The translations under genes were made by a program, and so were the position numbers. The notes below the pieces were generated by a model. The model was not told the DNA's origin, did no database searches, and worked only from the letters and a program-made list of their open reading frames with translations. DNA of 64,000 bases, taken from contig NZ_FRAA01000004.1 of NCBI RefSeq assembly GCF_900142205.1, positions 372,001 to 436,000 of the forward strand, given 5' to 3'. Source of the stretch: Reichenbachiella agariperforans (GTDB taxonomy: Bacteria > Bacteroidota > Bacteroidia > Cytophagales > Cyclobacteriaceae). This document shows positions 34,054 to 43,251 of the stretch, one piece after another. The number at the start of each line of letters is the position of its first letter. Position 1 is the stretch's first letter.

Positions 34054-34866
34054 ATGTCACAGTATAAGATTCTCTATGTTGCAAATGAAATAAACCCATT
34101 TTTACAGACCACAGAAGTGGCAGATTTTGTTAGAGCCTTGCCCCAGGCTATGCAAGAACGAGGAATGGAAATACGAATTTTGGTCCCAAGATTCGGTTTA
34201 ATTAACGAACGTAAGAACAGACTACACGAGGTAGTTAGACTCTCAGGAATCAACATTGCAGTAGGTGACGAAGAGAAACCTTTGATCATCAAGGTGGCTT
34301 CTATCCCAAATGCCAAACTCCAAGTTTACTTCATCGATAACGAAGACTACTTCCACAGAAAGTCTGTGTTTTTCGATAAAGAAGAAAAATTCCATGAAGA
34401 CAATGACGAAAGAGCTATTTTCTTCTGTAAAGGTGTTTTGGAGACAGTTAAAAAATTGGGTTGGGCACCAGACATCGTACATTGCAACGACTGGATGACA
34501 AGCTTTATTCCGCTCTATTTGAAGACGACCTACAAAAACGATCCCATATTTAAGGATGCAAAGTCGATCTACAACATCTATGGCAACTCATTTGACCACA
34601 AGTTCCAAGGCAACTTGATCAACAAGGCGATGATGATGGACATAGACGAGAGCATGTTAGATCATTTGCTCACTGCCGATTACGAAGGCTTTGTTAAGCT
34701 TGGTATGGAATATGCAGATGCAGTCATCAGTTCTAAAGCAGAAGTAGGTGACAAAATTGATCAACTGATCAGTGCCGCACCTAAGGACAAAAAAGTCGAA
34801 ACCATTCAAAAGGACGACAATTACTTAGATTCTTACTATAATTTATATAATGAACTTGTTGGATAA
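34054..34866 (+). CDS. Glycogen/starch-synthase-like protein, N-terminal lobe only
   Basis: 270 residues, about half a normal GT5 glycogen synthase (~480). It aligns only with the N-terminal Rossmann lobe (ILYVANEINPF at the start, PDIVHCNDWMTSFIPLYLK). The ADP-glucose-binding KTGGL of real enzymes is replaced (FLQTTEVADF), and the whole C-terminal lobe with its catalytic E-x7-E is absent, so glycosyl transfer is unlikely. The same short form recurs next to DUF4270 genes in Bacteroidota. Its 3' end overlaps the DUF4270 gene by 17 bases. A binding or regulatory role is possible. Confidence 0.8.
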   Translation: MSQYKILYVANEINPFLQTTEVADFVRALPQAMQERGMEIRILVPRFGLINERKNRLHEVVRLSGINIAVGDEEKPLIIKVASIPNAKLQVYFIDNEDYFHRKSVFFDKEEKFHEDNDERAIFFCKGVLETVKKLGWAPDIVHCNDWMTSFIPLYLKTTYKNDPIFKDAKSIYNIYGNSFDHKFQGNLINKAMMMDIDESMLDHLLTADYEGFVKLGMEYADAVISSKAEVGDKIDQLISAAPKDKKVETIQKDDNYLDSYYNLYNELVG

Positions 34867-36274
34867 AAATTGGTCTGGGTTGTTGATTTTCGCAACCCTA
34901 ACCATTTTTTCTTGTGAAGACCCGAGTGAAGTTGGTTTAGGATTAGATCCAGACGGTATCGAAACAGGAGTGTACTACGAAGAACTACTCCTCCCCGCCC
35001 AAAACGTATTCATAGACAGCATTAGGACAAGTACTGGTGAACAGTTCCGGTTTCTGATCGGAAAAATCACCGACGATGTATTCGGCAGCACAAGCTCCAC
35101 TGCTTATGCACAGCTCTCTACCGTGTCGAGTGTACAGCCTCTGGTATTTAGACTAGACACTCTCAGTACAGACCCAATAGTAGTAGACACACTATGGACT
35201 AAATATGTGATTGATTCGGCAGTCCTGACGCTCAACTATGGTGATATTAGCTCGAGCGAGGCTACCGTCACCTCACAGACGCTAAGTATTCATGAAGTCG
35301 ATGACCAGTTATTTTCTGGCGTGTATTACCTCGCTGATTTCGAAACGCCTATTCTACCCGCAGAATCAGCACATGGATTCTCTTTCACTCCGCGAATGGA
35401 TTCTCTGACACTAGAAGATCCTTCGAGTGACACAGTGCATTTCAAACTCAACCAAACTTGGGCTGAAAGACTATTTGAAATTGCTAGACAATCAGACAGA
35501 GCACAGTTGCTTCGTGAAGACTTCAAAGGAATAGCGATCGTGCCAGACGAAACGAATACTGCAATGATAGAATATCTCTCCACAGGGCTCACGGCTCTCA
35601 ATGTACACTATCATCTAGAGGCAGACACCGTATATGCAGACAGTCTTGTGGTCAACTTTTCACTATCAGCAGCTAATGCAAAATATAACAAGATCACGAC
35701 AGATCGCACGGGAAGCCTGATCGGTAATCACATCGGTGACAATTTGGAGAATTTCTCTACAGGAGACAACAAACTCTATATCAATCCTGCTTCTGGTATA
35801 CATCCAAAGCTCAGTCTACAGCCATTAGTTGATTTCTTAGAAGCTGACGGTAATGAGCTCATTCAGCTCAACAATGTTGAGTTCGAATTAGTATCAGAAG
35901 GCACAGAAACTCCGCTGAACAACAAGGTCAAAAACTTAAGACTGTACTTCATCGGTGACCAATCTCAGATCAATATCAACGGGCTTTCGGCCCAAAATCT
36001 CTATACAACGGGAGTCATGACTGACATAGGTTATCTCACAGGTTCACTGCTGTTACTCAACTTGCCCATTGATACCTCTGCGGTCAAATACCGTGGCGCT
36101 GCTACATTATTTGCCCAGTCTGTCAATAATGGATACATCGATCTAAAACCAGAAGAGGGAGAATCTATACGTAATAGTCTAGTACTACTATCTACCGATC
36201 CTATGTCTATTGATCGATCGATCATCCCGCAGGACAGTATCAAAATGAAAATATTTTACTCCAAACCTAACTAA
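34850..36274 (+). CDS. DUF4270 lipoprotein
   Basis: 474 residues. The lipobox is IFSC (cysteine ~22), followed by EDPSEVGLGLDPD, the typical start of DUF4270 proteins, and an all-beta body. Function is unknown; the family is restricted to Bacteroidota and constantly sits between the starch-synthase-like gene and glmS, as here (5 bases to glmS). Probably periplasmic or surface-attached. Confidence 0.9.
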   Translation: MNLLDKNWSGLLIFATLTIFSCEDPSEVGLGLDPDGIETGVYYEELLLPAQNVFIDSIRTSTGEQFRFLIGKITDDVFGSTSSTAYAQLSTVSSVQPLVFRLDTLSTDPIVVDTLWTKYVIDSAVLTLNYGDISSSEATVTSQTLSIHEVDDQLFSGVYYLADFETPILPAESAHGFSFTPRMDSLTLEDPSSDTVHFKLNQTWAERLFEIARQSDRAQLLREDFKGIAIVPDETNTAMIEYLSTGLTALNVHYHLEADTVYADSLVVNFSLSAANAKYNKITTDRTGSLIGNHIGDNLENFSTGDNKLYINPASGIHPKLSLQPLVDFLEADGNELIQLNNVEFELVSEGTETPLNNKVKNLRLYFIGDQSQININGLSAQNLYTTGVMTDIGYLTGSLLLLNLPIDTSAVKYRGAATLFAQSVNNGYIDLKPEEGESIRNSLVLLSTDPMSIDRSIIPQDSIKMKIFYSKPN

Positions 36275-36279
36275 GGTAT

Positions 36280-38115
36280 ATGTGTGGAATCGTAGCTTAT
36301 CTGGGTAACCAAGAAGCTTATCCTTTGATCATCAAAGGACTCAAACGTCTCGAATACCGAGGATATGACAGTACTGGAGTCTCCGTACACGAAGACGGCC
36401 AACTACAGATTTTTAAAAAAGCAGGCAAAGTAGCCGAGTTAGAGAACTCTCTCAAAAGCCAAAAGCTCAAAAGCACCATCGGCATAGGTCATACCCGCTG
36501 GGCTACTCATGGGGAACCGAATGACAAAAATGCGCACCCGCATTTTTCGAGTGACAAAAAGCTATCGATCATCCATAACGGAATCATCGAAAACTACAGT
36601 TCCCTCAAAAAGGAGTTAGAATCTAAAGGTTACTCCTTTGCCAGTGATACAGACACAGAGGTGCTCATCACATTCATCGAAGATATCAAGTCGCACGGCC
36701 TGACTCTGGAAGCCGCCGTGAGACAAGCCCTATCCACTATCGAAGGAGCTTATGCTATTGTGATCATGGATCAGGACAACCCCGATCAACTGATCGCGGC
36801 TAGAAAGGGCAGTCCAATGGTGCTAGGAATCGGAGATAAAGAATATTTCATCGCTTCGGATGCCACACCTATTATCGAATATACAGACGAGGTAGTCTAC
36901 CTCAACGACCAAGAAATCGCTGTGATAAGTAGAGACGAATTCAAAATCGTCAACATTGAAAATGTCGAACAAGATCCCTACATCCAAAAAGTAGAGCTCG
37001 AACTAGACGCTATCGAAAAAGGCGGCTATGAGCATTTCATGCTCAAAGAAATATTCGAACAGCCCAACTCCATCGCCGATAGTATGCGTGGTAGAGTAGA
37101 TAGGAAAAACAACAAACTAACGCTAGGAGGCATTCATGAATATGCGGATCATCTAGCCGAGGCAAAGCGTATCATCATCATTGCCTGTGGCACCAGCTGG
37201 CACTCTGGACTGGTTGCGGAGTACCTCTTCGAGGAGTTCTGTAGAATCCCAGTGGAGGTTGAATACGCCTCGGAGTTCAGATACAGAAACCCCGTCATCA
37301 ACGAAGGAGATGTCGTCATCGCCATTTCTCAATCTGGCGAAACTGCAGACACCCTAGCCGCCATAGAACTGGCTAAATCGAAAGGAGCCATCATCCTCGG
37401 AGTGGTTAATGTAGTAGGATCATCTATCTCCCGCGTGTCGCACGAAGGAGCCTATCTACATACAGGCCCAGAGATCGGTGTAGCGAGTACAAAAGCATTC
37501 ACAGGACAACTCTCTGTGCTGACGATGATCGTATTGTCTACTGCTGCGAGGAAAAAAACCATCACAGATAGCAAGTTGAAGGATCTGCTCTCAGGTTTGG
37601 AAAACATCCCTGAAAAAATCAAAAAGGTATTGAGGAAGAATGATGAGATCGAAAAGATCTCGGAGAAATTCAAAGATGCCAAAAACTTCCTCTACCTAGG
37701 TCGCGGGTACAACTTCCCTGTAGCACTAGAGGGAGCGCTCAAACTCAAAGAAATCTCTTACATCCATGCCGAAGGTTATCCTGCCGCAGAGATGAAACAT
37801 GGGCCAATCGCGCTGATCGATGAAGAAATGCCTGTGGTGGTCATCGCGACACGAGACAGCTCGTATGACAAGATCGTCTCCAACATTCAGGAGGTAAAAG
37901 CTAGAAAAGGAGTCGTCATTGCTATCGTGACAGAGGGAGATGTTTTGATTCCAAACATGGCAGACTATGTCATCGAAGTGCCACAGTGTGACGAGGCACT
38001 CATGCCACTGATCTCTGTGATCCCGCTACAACTGCTGAGCTACCACATCGCGATCATGCGAGGCTGCAACGTCGATCAGCCTAGGAACCTAGCCAAGTCT
38101 GTCACGGTAGAGTAA
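36280..38115 (+). CDS. glmS: Glutamine--fructose-6-phosphate aminotransferase (isomerizing)
   Basis: 611 residues. The N-terminal nucleophile Cys2 (MCGIVAYLG) starts a class II glutaminase domain with GHTRWATHG and HNGIIENY. Two SIS domains follow (CGTSWHSG, ISQSGETADT; then YLGRGYNFPVALEGALKLKE). It ends NLAKSVTVE as in the family. It makes glucosamine-6-phosphate for peptidoglycan and lipopolysaccharide. Last gene of this group, followed by a terminator. Confidence 0.97.
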   Translation: MCGIVAYLGNQEAYPLIIKGLKRLEYRGYDSTGVSVHEDGQLQIFKKAGKVAELENSLKSQKLKSTIGIGHTRWATHGEPNDKNAHPHFSSDKKLSIIHNGIIENYSSLKKELESKGYSFASDTDTEVLITFIEDIKSHGLTLEAAVRQALSTIEGAYAIVIMDQDNPDQLIAARKGSPMVLGIGDKEYFIASDATPIIEYTDEVVYLNDQEIAVISRDEFKIVNIENVEQDPYIQKVELELDAIEKGGYEHFMLKEIFEQPNSIADSMRGRVDRKNNKLTLGGIHEYADHLAEAKRIIIIACGTSWHSGLVAEYLFEEFCRIPVEVEYASEFRYRNPVINEGDVVIAISQSGETADTLAAIELAKSKGAIILGVVNVVGSSISRVSHEGAYLHTGPEIGVASTKAFTGQLSVLTMIVLSTAARKKTITDSKLKDLLSGLENIPEKIKKVLRKNDEIEKISEKFKDAKNFLYLGRGYNFPVALEGALKLKEISYIHAEGYPAAEMKHGPIALIDEEMPVVVIATRDSSYDKIVSNIQEVKARKGVVIAIVTEGDVLIPNMADYVIEVPQCDEALMPLISVIPLQLLSYHIAIMRGCNVDQPRNLAKSVTVE

Positions 38116-38149
38116 CATACATCATAGTAAAGCGTATCGTTAGCAAATA

Positions 38150-38181
38150 AAAACGGTCTCACTACTGCGAGACCGTTTTAG
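38150..38181 (+). terminator. Terminator after glmS
   Basis: AAAACGGTCTC pairs perfectly (11 bp) with GAGACCGTTTT around an 8-base loop, 34 bases after the glmS stop. The stem carries A- and T-runs on both sides, so it can also serve the convergent HU-like gene. Confidence 0.85.
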
Positions 38182-38219
38182 GGTGTGTAATTAACCATTG
38201 CTTTTCGTTTTAGTTGAAC

Positions 38220-38639
38220 TTATCCTTCTGGTAGAGTCGTCTGGGTACTGTCGAAGACTGTGACCTTTTCGTACTGCAACTTTGGGATCAACCTCTGGAG
38301 TCGTGGACCTGGCCGAAACCTGATTCTCGCACCTTTGATGTCTCCTCTGCGAAACTCCTCCTGTGTATCCGTACCGCTACTACGTAGCGTCAAGAAGAAC
38401 GTACCGAGATTACTCAATCTCACTTTTCTACCATGGGTAAGTTGCATCTCTATCACCTCTATCAAGGTCCCTATAGCTCCTACTACAGTGCCATAGTTGA
38501 GATTGGATACTTTGCTGATGAGCTCAGTCAATTCGTCAAAACTGACATCATCGCCATTGTTGATTCTTGCATAAAACTTTTTGGGGAGCGTAAGATCCGT
38601 AGGATTGATACGCTCAGTTACTTTATATTGTACTGACAT
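38220..38639 (-). CDS. HU-family DNA-binding protein (Bacteroidota histone-like type)
   Basis: 139 residues. It begins MSVQYKVTERINPTD, and the HU fold is marked by DELTELISKVSNLNYGTV and LSNLGTFFLTLRSSG, with the DNA-binding arm RIRFRPGPRLQRLI near the end. This is the longer HU-like subgroup (TIGR01201 type), present in several paralogs per genome. It bends or coats DNA. The 22-bp palindrome array starts about 200 bp upstream of its start codon. Confidence 0.92.
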   Translation of the reverse strand: MSVQYKVTERINPTDLTLPKKFYARINNGDDVSFDELTELISKVSNLNYGTVVGAIGTLIEVIEMQLTHGRKVRLSNLGTFFLTLRSSGTDTQEEFRRGDIKGARIRFRPGPRLQRLIPKLQYEKVTVFDSTQTTLPEG

Positions 38640-39084
38640 GACTATAAAATTTAAAATGTTAAAAAAATATTTGGAATGAATCCTGACTGAGCGCTCGGTG
38701 TGGGATTTGTCAATTACAAGACAAGTATGATGCCAATAACCACCCTAAAAACGTCAAAATATGTTAAAAAAATAAAGGTGTTTTTATACCCTATCGCCCT
38801 CTAAACGAAGATTTTTGTATACATAGGGAGACCTGACACTGAAGTAAGCTTACTATGGCCTTCATGTAAGCTTACTTGAGAGGTCATATAAGCTTACATG
38901 AGACCTGAAGTAAGCTTACATGGGGGCAGAAGTAACGGTTAATCCAAAACCTACTGCCATTGATAGAATTCTGCTAAATGTTTAATGCTTTCAGCACTTT
39001 GGAACACTTTACTATTCCAAGACCAATACAGCAACTAAGATCTTACTCCTGATCACTCAGCCCATCGAGAAGAGTCAATTATTT
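38640..39084. other. Gene-free region upstream of the HU-like gene
   Basis: Contains the phased palindrome array (38844-38941) and two A/T-rich words ATGTTAAAAAAAT about 105 bases apart (near 38655 and 38760), perhaps part of promoter regions. No coding frame is convincing. Confidence 0.6.
38844..38941. promoter_or_regulatory. Phased palindrome array, 4 + 1 sites at 22-bp steps
   Basis: GTAAGCTTAC occurs at 38844, 38866 and 38910, with a one-base variant (ATAAGCTTAC) at 38888, and a degenerate fifth (GTAACGGTTA) at 38932. Starts are exactly 22 bases apart each time, close to two helical turns, so all sites face the same side of DNA. Flanks are partly conserved (CCTGAA or similar before, ATGAGA or similar after). 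This is what a cooperative dimeric regulator or a nucleoprotein organizer would bind. The array lies upstream of the HU-like gene. Confidence 0.85.
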
Positions 39085-39240
39085 GATCAGTCGGTATTTC
39101 TGGGGATAAAAATCAATATTCGACATTGAGCATTCATTATTCCAATCATTTAAATATTACCTCAAAGACTCATAATTGGTGATTATTTTATATAAATAAA
39201 CAACAACGAATATCGAACAATGAATCTTGACTAACGAAAT
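39085..39240. repeat. Dispersed intergenic repeat, copy 1
   Basis: About 156 bp sharing long blocks with 43056-43236: GGGGATAAAAATCAATA, TTCGACATTGAGCATTC, then later CGAACAATGAATCTTGA. The ends are roughly inverted (GACATTGAGCATTC versus the complement of GAACAATGAATCTTG). No open frame. It resembles a miniature inverted-repeat or REP-type element. The remaining gap 39241-39423 shows nothing. Confidence 0.75.
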
Positions 39241-39423
39241 GGTCTACTGCCTCTCCCCCAGAAATACAGAGTGATCCCAATGATTACATGTATTTAGAAA
39301 AACAGATAATCGTTAGATACAGGCCCTAATAAGTGTTTATATCTAATTGATTACCTTTTTGAAACTTTAGTATCTCCGAAGTTGCACCTTGAGATTGTCA
39401 TCAACCGCTCCTGCCGCATTGAT

Positions 39424-40497
39424 CTACGGCCAAAAGGAGGGTTTCTCTATCGTGGCGTTAGTAGAATATGATCTGCAATCAAAACACCAACTAGGTGGTA
39501 TTTCTCCTCCACAGGCGTAATAATGTTCATACGGAATCTCCCCTTTTACTAAAAATACTCGTTTGGTAGAAGCTGCAGAGACTCCAAAGTAACCTAGGAC
39601 CAATTCGTCAGGGTCATCTATACTTTTTAGATTGCCTTGGATTTGGTAGTTACTCGTTTCAAATATGCTACCCACGTTATTGTACTGCGTCTGTAAAGCA
39701 TCCCAATAGTTATATTCCTTTTCGCTGACCGTATGCTGATAGATCTCAATCGAGTATTCTAGATCCAACTTCCTATTAAAAGGGAAATAGGTCAATTCTA
39801 TCTTTTGACTCTGCCCGTCAGTTAACAAATCATCCGCTACTTTCAGAAACTCAAAACCAAAAGTCCGTGCATAACAAAATTTATACGGTGCATCTCCAAT
39901 ACCATACCCAGGAAAATCTTCTAAAGTCTCTGGCCCTACTACTATCGCTAAAGGAGACATCACTTTAAAATCCTCGACATAACTCCACCTAAAGTAATCT
40001 CTTTGATCCTTAACGTTATTATACTCTAACCAAAAGACCAAAGTGCTCTGATCAACTACTACATCAGCATCAGTCAATATAGGCCGCTCTTCCAATGTGT
40101 AATAGACTGTATTGATTGGGATGGCAGGCTTCATTTCTGTCCAGTCTGATTCGTAGCTTTCGCCTGACCTTAGAGTAATCATCAGTTGGTATGATTTCCC
40201 CACTTCTCCTACAAAATCCTCAGGAGTAGTATACTTGCCTCTATACCTGTCTGTCAAAGATATTTCTTCTCCATCATCTGATAAAATCCGAACAATAGCT
40301 CCTTCTACAAGCTGATAATTAAATCCCTCTCCGAATACTTTAGTCGGAGATAAATTAACAGTATAAGGACCGGGTTGATTATTGATATTGCCAGAGACTA
40401 CCAATACGCCGGCTTTGCCCTTGAAAGTCCCAAGCCTTTCAATACAAGACGAAAAAAAAAGGCAAAGTAAAACAGGTATTAGTATGTGTTTTTTCAT
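39424..40497 (-). CDS. DUF4249 lipoprotein
   Basis: 357 residues with lipobox FSSC (cysteine 18) and the DUF4249 pattern: an N-terminal beta domain (VLVVSGNINNQPGPYTVNL, GAIVRILSDDG, YRGKYTTPEDF) and a longer beta-rich remainder with several aromatic clusters. The family usually follows a TonB-dependent receptor gene; here none is beside it, so it is an orphan. The C-terminus has four cysteines in CGG...CFDCR. The role is unknown; probably surface or periplasmic. Confidence 0.88.
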   Translation of the reverse strand: MKKHILIPVLLCLFFSSCIERLGTFKGKAGVLVVSGNINNQPGPYTVNLSPTKVFGEGFNYQLVEGAIVRILSDDGEEISLTDRYRGKYTTPEDFVGEVGKSYQLMITLRSGESYESDWTEMKPAIPINTVYYTLEERPILTDADVVVDQSTLVFWLEYNNVKDQRDYFRWSYVEDFKVMSPLAIVVGPETLEDFPGYGIGDAPYKFCYARTFGFEFLKVADDLLTDGQSQKIELTYFPFNRKLDLEYSIEIYQHTVSEKEYNYWDALQTQYNNVGSIFETSNYQIQGNLKSIDDPDELVLGYFGVSAASTKRVFLVKGEIPYEHYYACGGEIPPSWCFDCRSYSTNATIEKPSFWP

Positions 40498-40723
40498 GCG
40501 TGTTTATATTGCAACTCATGTGATATTAGAAAGTGTCCGCCTTGTCATAATCATCTGACAGCAATTTATTCATTTTTTTAATGCTTCCGCTCCCTTCTAT
40601 TGTGAGAAGTAAATAGCCCACTGATGAAGTGGTTTCAGAGGGAACTCAACAGATCCCTCCCAAATCTCACACTATCCCGTCCAACATACCCAAATGCATT
40701 TCAGTTTGCTTTAAATTTGTGTC

Positions 40724-41101
40724 ATGCACAAAGTAATCTACACCCCCAACGCGCCAGAGCCAATCGGGCCTTATAGCCAAGCGACTTTCGCAGAAAACAC
40801 CCTCTATGTGTCTGGACAGATCCCTATAGACCCTGCAACAGGCGAAGTGGTACAAGGCGACATAGAAGACGAAACCCGTCAAGTGATGAAGAATATTCAG
40901 GCAATTTTGAAAGCTGCCCGAGCGGACTTTTCCAACATCGTGAAGTGTAGCATATTCGTCAAGGACATGGGAGATTTCGCTAAAATCAATGCGATCTATG
41001 GAGAGTACTTCCTCAAAAACCCGCCCGCTAGAGAAACGATAGAGGTCAGTGCACTGCCCAAGAATGTCAATGTAGAGATCTCTTGTATAGCTATCCTGTA
41101 G
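40724..41101 (+). CDS. ridA: RidA-family reactive-intermediate deaminase
   Basis: 125 residues. It starts MHKVIYTPNAPEPIGPYSQA and ends with the family segment PPARETIEVSALPKNVNVEI containing the key arginine; GQIPIDP and FSNIVKCSIFVKDM are also typical. It hydrolyses reactive enamine/imine intermediates released by PLP enzymes. A TAAATTTG box ends only 5 bases before the ATG, so the transcript may be almost leaderless if that box is used. Confidence 0.95.
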   Translation: MHKVIYTPNAPEPIGPYSQATFAENTLYVSGQIPIDPATGEVVQGDIEDETRQVMKNIQAILKAARADFSNIVKCSIFVKDMGDFAKINAIYGEYFLKNPPARETIEVSALPKNVNVEISCIAIL

Positions 41102-41168
41102 CCACAGGGCTATAGATATTATTGAACGCTACGGCAAAAAATCAAGTATAAATATCGATTTTTGCCCC

Positions 41169-41194
41169 TACCGGATTTGATCCGGTATTTTTTA
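41169..41194 (+). terminator. Terminator between ridA and gltX
   Basis: TACCGGAT pairs perfectly with ATCCGGTA around TTG and runs into a T-tract. It ends 17 bases before the gltX start, so it could also attenuate gltX. Confidence 0.75.
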
Positions 41195-41210
41195 ATAGAA
41201 TTAATCAAAG

Positions 41211-42755
41211 ATGAGTCAAGAAGTACGCGTAAGATTCGCTCCTAGCCCTACGGGCGTTTTACACATTGGTGGTATCAGAACTGCCCTATACAACTACCTA
41301 TTTGCGAAGAAAAACAACGGAAAGTTCCTCCTCAGAATAGAAGACACGGACCAGTCTCGATTCGTCGAGGGAGCAGAACAATACATCAAAGATTCTCTGG
41401 CGTGGTGTGGCATCATACCTGACGAAGGACCCGATCAAGGAGGTGACTTTGGCCCCTACAAACAGTCCGATCGCAAAGACCTCTACAAAGGCTATGTAGA
41501 CCAACTGTTGGCAGAGGACAAGGCATACTATGCTTTTGACACGCCCGAAGAACTGGACGAAATGCGCGAGACGCTCAAAGCAGCCAAAGCGAATTCGCTC
41601 AACTACAACTCCATCAGCCGAAACACGATGAAGAACTCTCTGACGCTATCAGCCGATGAGGTACAGGCAAAACTAGACGCTGGCGAACCCTACGTGATTC
41701 GCATCAAAGTCCCCGCTAAAGAAGAAGTAAGGCTCAAAGATATCGTCAGAGGCTGGGTCAACGTCCACACCTCTACCATGGACGACAAAGTCCTCATGAA
41801 ATCTGACGGCATGCCGACCTACCACCTCGCCAACGTCGTGGATGACCACCTCATGGAGATCACCCATGTGATCCGTGGGGAAGAATGGCTACCGTCTGCA
41901 CCACTACACGTCCTGCTCTATCAGTACCTCGGATGGGGTGATGAGATACCTGAGTTTGCTCACTTGCCACTACTCCTCAAGCCTGACGGCAATGGCAAAT
42001 TGAGTAAGAGAGATGCTGAAAAACATGGCTTCCCGATATTCCCACTAGCATGGCAAGGTCAAGGAGAAGATGGTGAGCTGAAAGGATTCAAAGAAGAGGG
42101 CTACTTGTCTCCTGCCTTTGTCAACTTTCTGGCATTCCTAGGGTGGAACCCAGGAGGGGAAAACGAAATCTACTCGCTCACAGAGCTGGTCAAAGAATTT
42201 TCGCTAGAACGAATCACCAAAGCAGGGGCTAAGTTTGACATCCAAAAAGCCATCTGGTACAACCAACAATACATCCGTCGTATGTCACCTAGTGCACTGG
42301 GACAACTGCTACTAGTGCAAACCACAGCCGCGGGTATTACTTGCGACGCTGACAAGGCTACAGCCATTGCAACGTTGCTACAAGAGCGCATTGATTTCAT
42401 CCCTGAGCTGTCTACCAAAGGAGCTTATTTCTTTGGTCAGCCTACAGACTATGACGCCAAGACGGTGAAGAAAAAGTGGAAGGAAACTGCACAAGCCGTA
42501 CTCCCACAGCTAGCGGATAAACTCGATACCGAAGAGACACTCACTGCCGAGGGGATACAGGAAGCTTTCCACGCAGTACTCGCCGACAATGAGGCAGGAG
42601 CGGGTATGGTCATGCAGATCCTGCGTGTAGCAGTGACTGGAGAGGCTGGTGGCCCAGACCTCATGAAGATCATGGAAGTCTTAGGAACAAAAGAAGTCTC
42701 ACATCGTATAAAAAAGGCAGTAGAGAGTTTTGATACGATGACTGCAGCCACATGA
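41211..42755 (+). CDS. gltX: Glutamyl-tRNA synthetase
   Basis: 514 residues. The HIGH motif is in RFAPSPTGVLHIGGIRTALYN, class I catalytic landmarks include FLLRIEDTDQSR, and the KMSKS-equivalent is KLSKRDAEKHG. The C-terminal anticodon-binding region is complete (~340-514). It charges tRNA-Glu. Its stop overlaps the start of the next small gene (ATGA). Confidence 0.97.
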   Translation: MSQEVRVRFAPSPTGVLHIGGIRTALYNYLFAKKNNGKFLLRIEDTDQSRFVEGAEQYIKDSLAWCGIIPDEGPDQGGDFGPYKQSDRKDLYKGYVDQLLAEDKAYYAFDTPEELDEMRETLKAAKANSLNYNSISRNTMKNSLTLSADEVQAKLDAGEPYVIRIKVPAKEEVRLKDIVRGWVNVHTSTMDDKVLMKSDGMPTYHLANVVDDHLMEITHVIRGEEWLPSAPLHVLLYQYLGWGDEIPEFAHLPLLLKPDGNGKLSKRDAEKHGFPIFPLAWQGQGEDGELKGFKEEGYLSPAFVNFLAFLGWNPGGENEIYSLTELVKEFSLERITKAGAKFDIQKAIWYNQQYIRRMSPSALGQLLLVQTTAAGITCDADKATAIATLLQERIDFIPELSTKGAYFFGQPTDYDAKTVKKKWKETAQAVLPQLADKLDTEETLTAEGIQEAFHAVLADNEAGAGMVMQILRVAVTGEAGGPDLMKIMEVLGTKEVSHRIKKAVESFDTMTAAT

Positions 42756-42925
42756 AAAACAAGAAATCTTCCAAGCCCAAAGTAAACCCAGCACTCGAAG
42801 GACTGGAGATGAACATCAATAGTTTTGGTGAGATCAAATCCAGCATGAACATCGACAAGCTCAACGAGTTCCTAAATGAGAATGTGGAAGATAAAAAGCT
42901 AAAGGATCGAGAAGACAAAAACTGA
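42752..42925 (+). CDS. Small charged protein downstream of gltX, unknown function
   Basis: A 57-codon gene whose ATG overlaps the gltX stop (ATGA), showing translational coupling. The product is lysine-rich at the start (MKNKKSSKPKVNP) and acidic-basic at the end, with a middle MNINSFGEIKSSMNIDKLNEF. No domain is recognised. The 4-base overlap and the strong terminator right after it argue that it is real. Confidence 0.75.
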   Translation: MKNKKSSKPKVNPALEGLEMNINSFGEIKSSMNIDKLNEFLNENVEDKKLKDREDKN

Positions 42926-42946
42926 TCCCAGAAAGCAGGTGAGCAC

Positions 42947-42993
42947 AAAACAAAAAGGAGTAAGTAGACGATCTACTTACTCCTTTTTGTTTT
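42947..42993. terminator. Strong bidirectional terminator
   Basis: A perfect 22-bp stem with a CGA loop; the outer arms are A-rich on one side and T-rich on the other (ACAAAAAGGAG / CTCCTTTTTGT). It ends the gltX transcript and can also stop the minus-strand mannan locus. Confidence 0.92.
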
Positions 42994-43055
42994 CCCGTTC
43001 CATACTAACAGTTCTTACCACAAGTGGGCTCCCTTATAGCTCCTTCGTCGTTTAG

Positions 43056-43236
43056 GATCAGTCTGTATTGCTGGGGATAAAAATCAATACCTGCCTGATT
43101 CGGCAGACAGGTTCGACATTGAGCATTCGATATTCATTTTTCCAATCATTGGAACAATGTCTCAAGAACATAAACACATTTCCTTTTCACAAAAAACAAT
43201 AACGAATTTCGAACAATGAATCTTGAATATCGAAGT
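43056..43236. repeat. Dispersed intergenic repeat, copy 2, with nested palindrome
   Basis: The second copy of the element at 39085-39240. It contains an extra 22-bp near-palindrome (CCTGCCTG...CAGACAGG, 43090-43111) exactly between blocks that are contiguous in copy 1, so a small repeat appears to have inserted into a larger one. The region 42994-43055 shows nothing else. Confidence 0.75.
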
Positions 43237-43251
43237 AACCGCCATCCTCTT

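Noticed and set aside
38844-38941. CRISPR array
   Set aside because: Repeats are only 10-bp palindromes with 12-bp partly conserved spacers; no cas genes. It fits an operator array instead.
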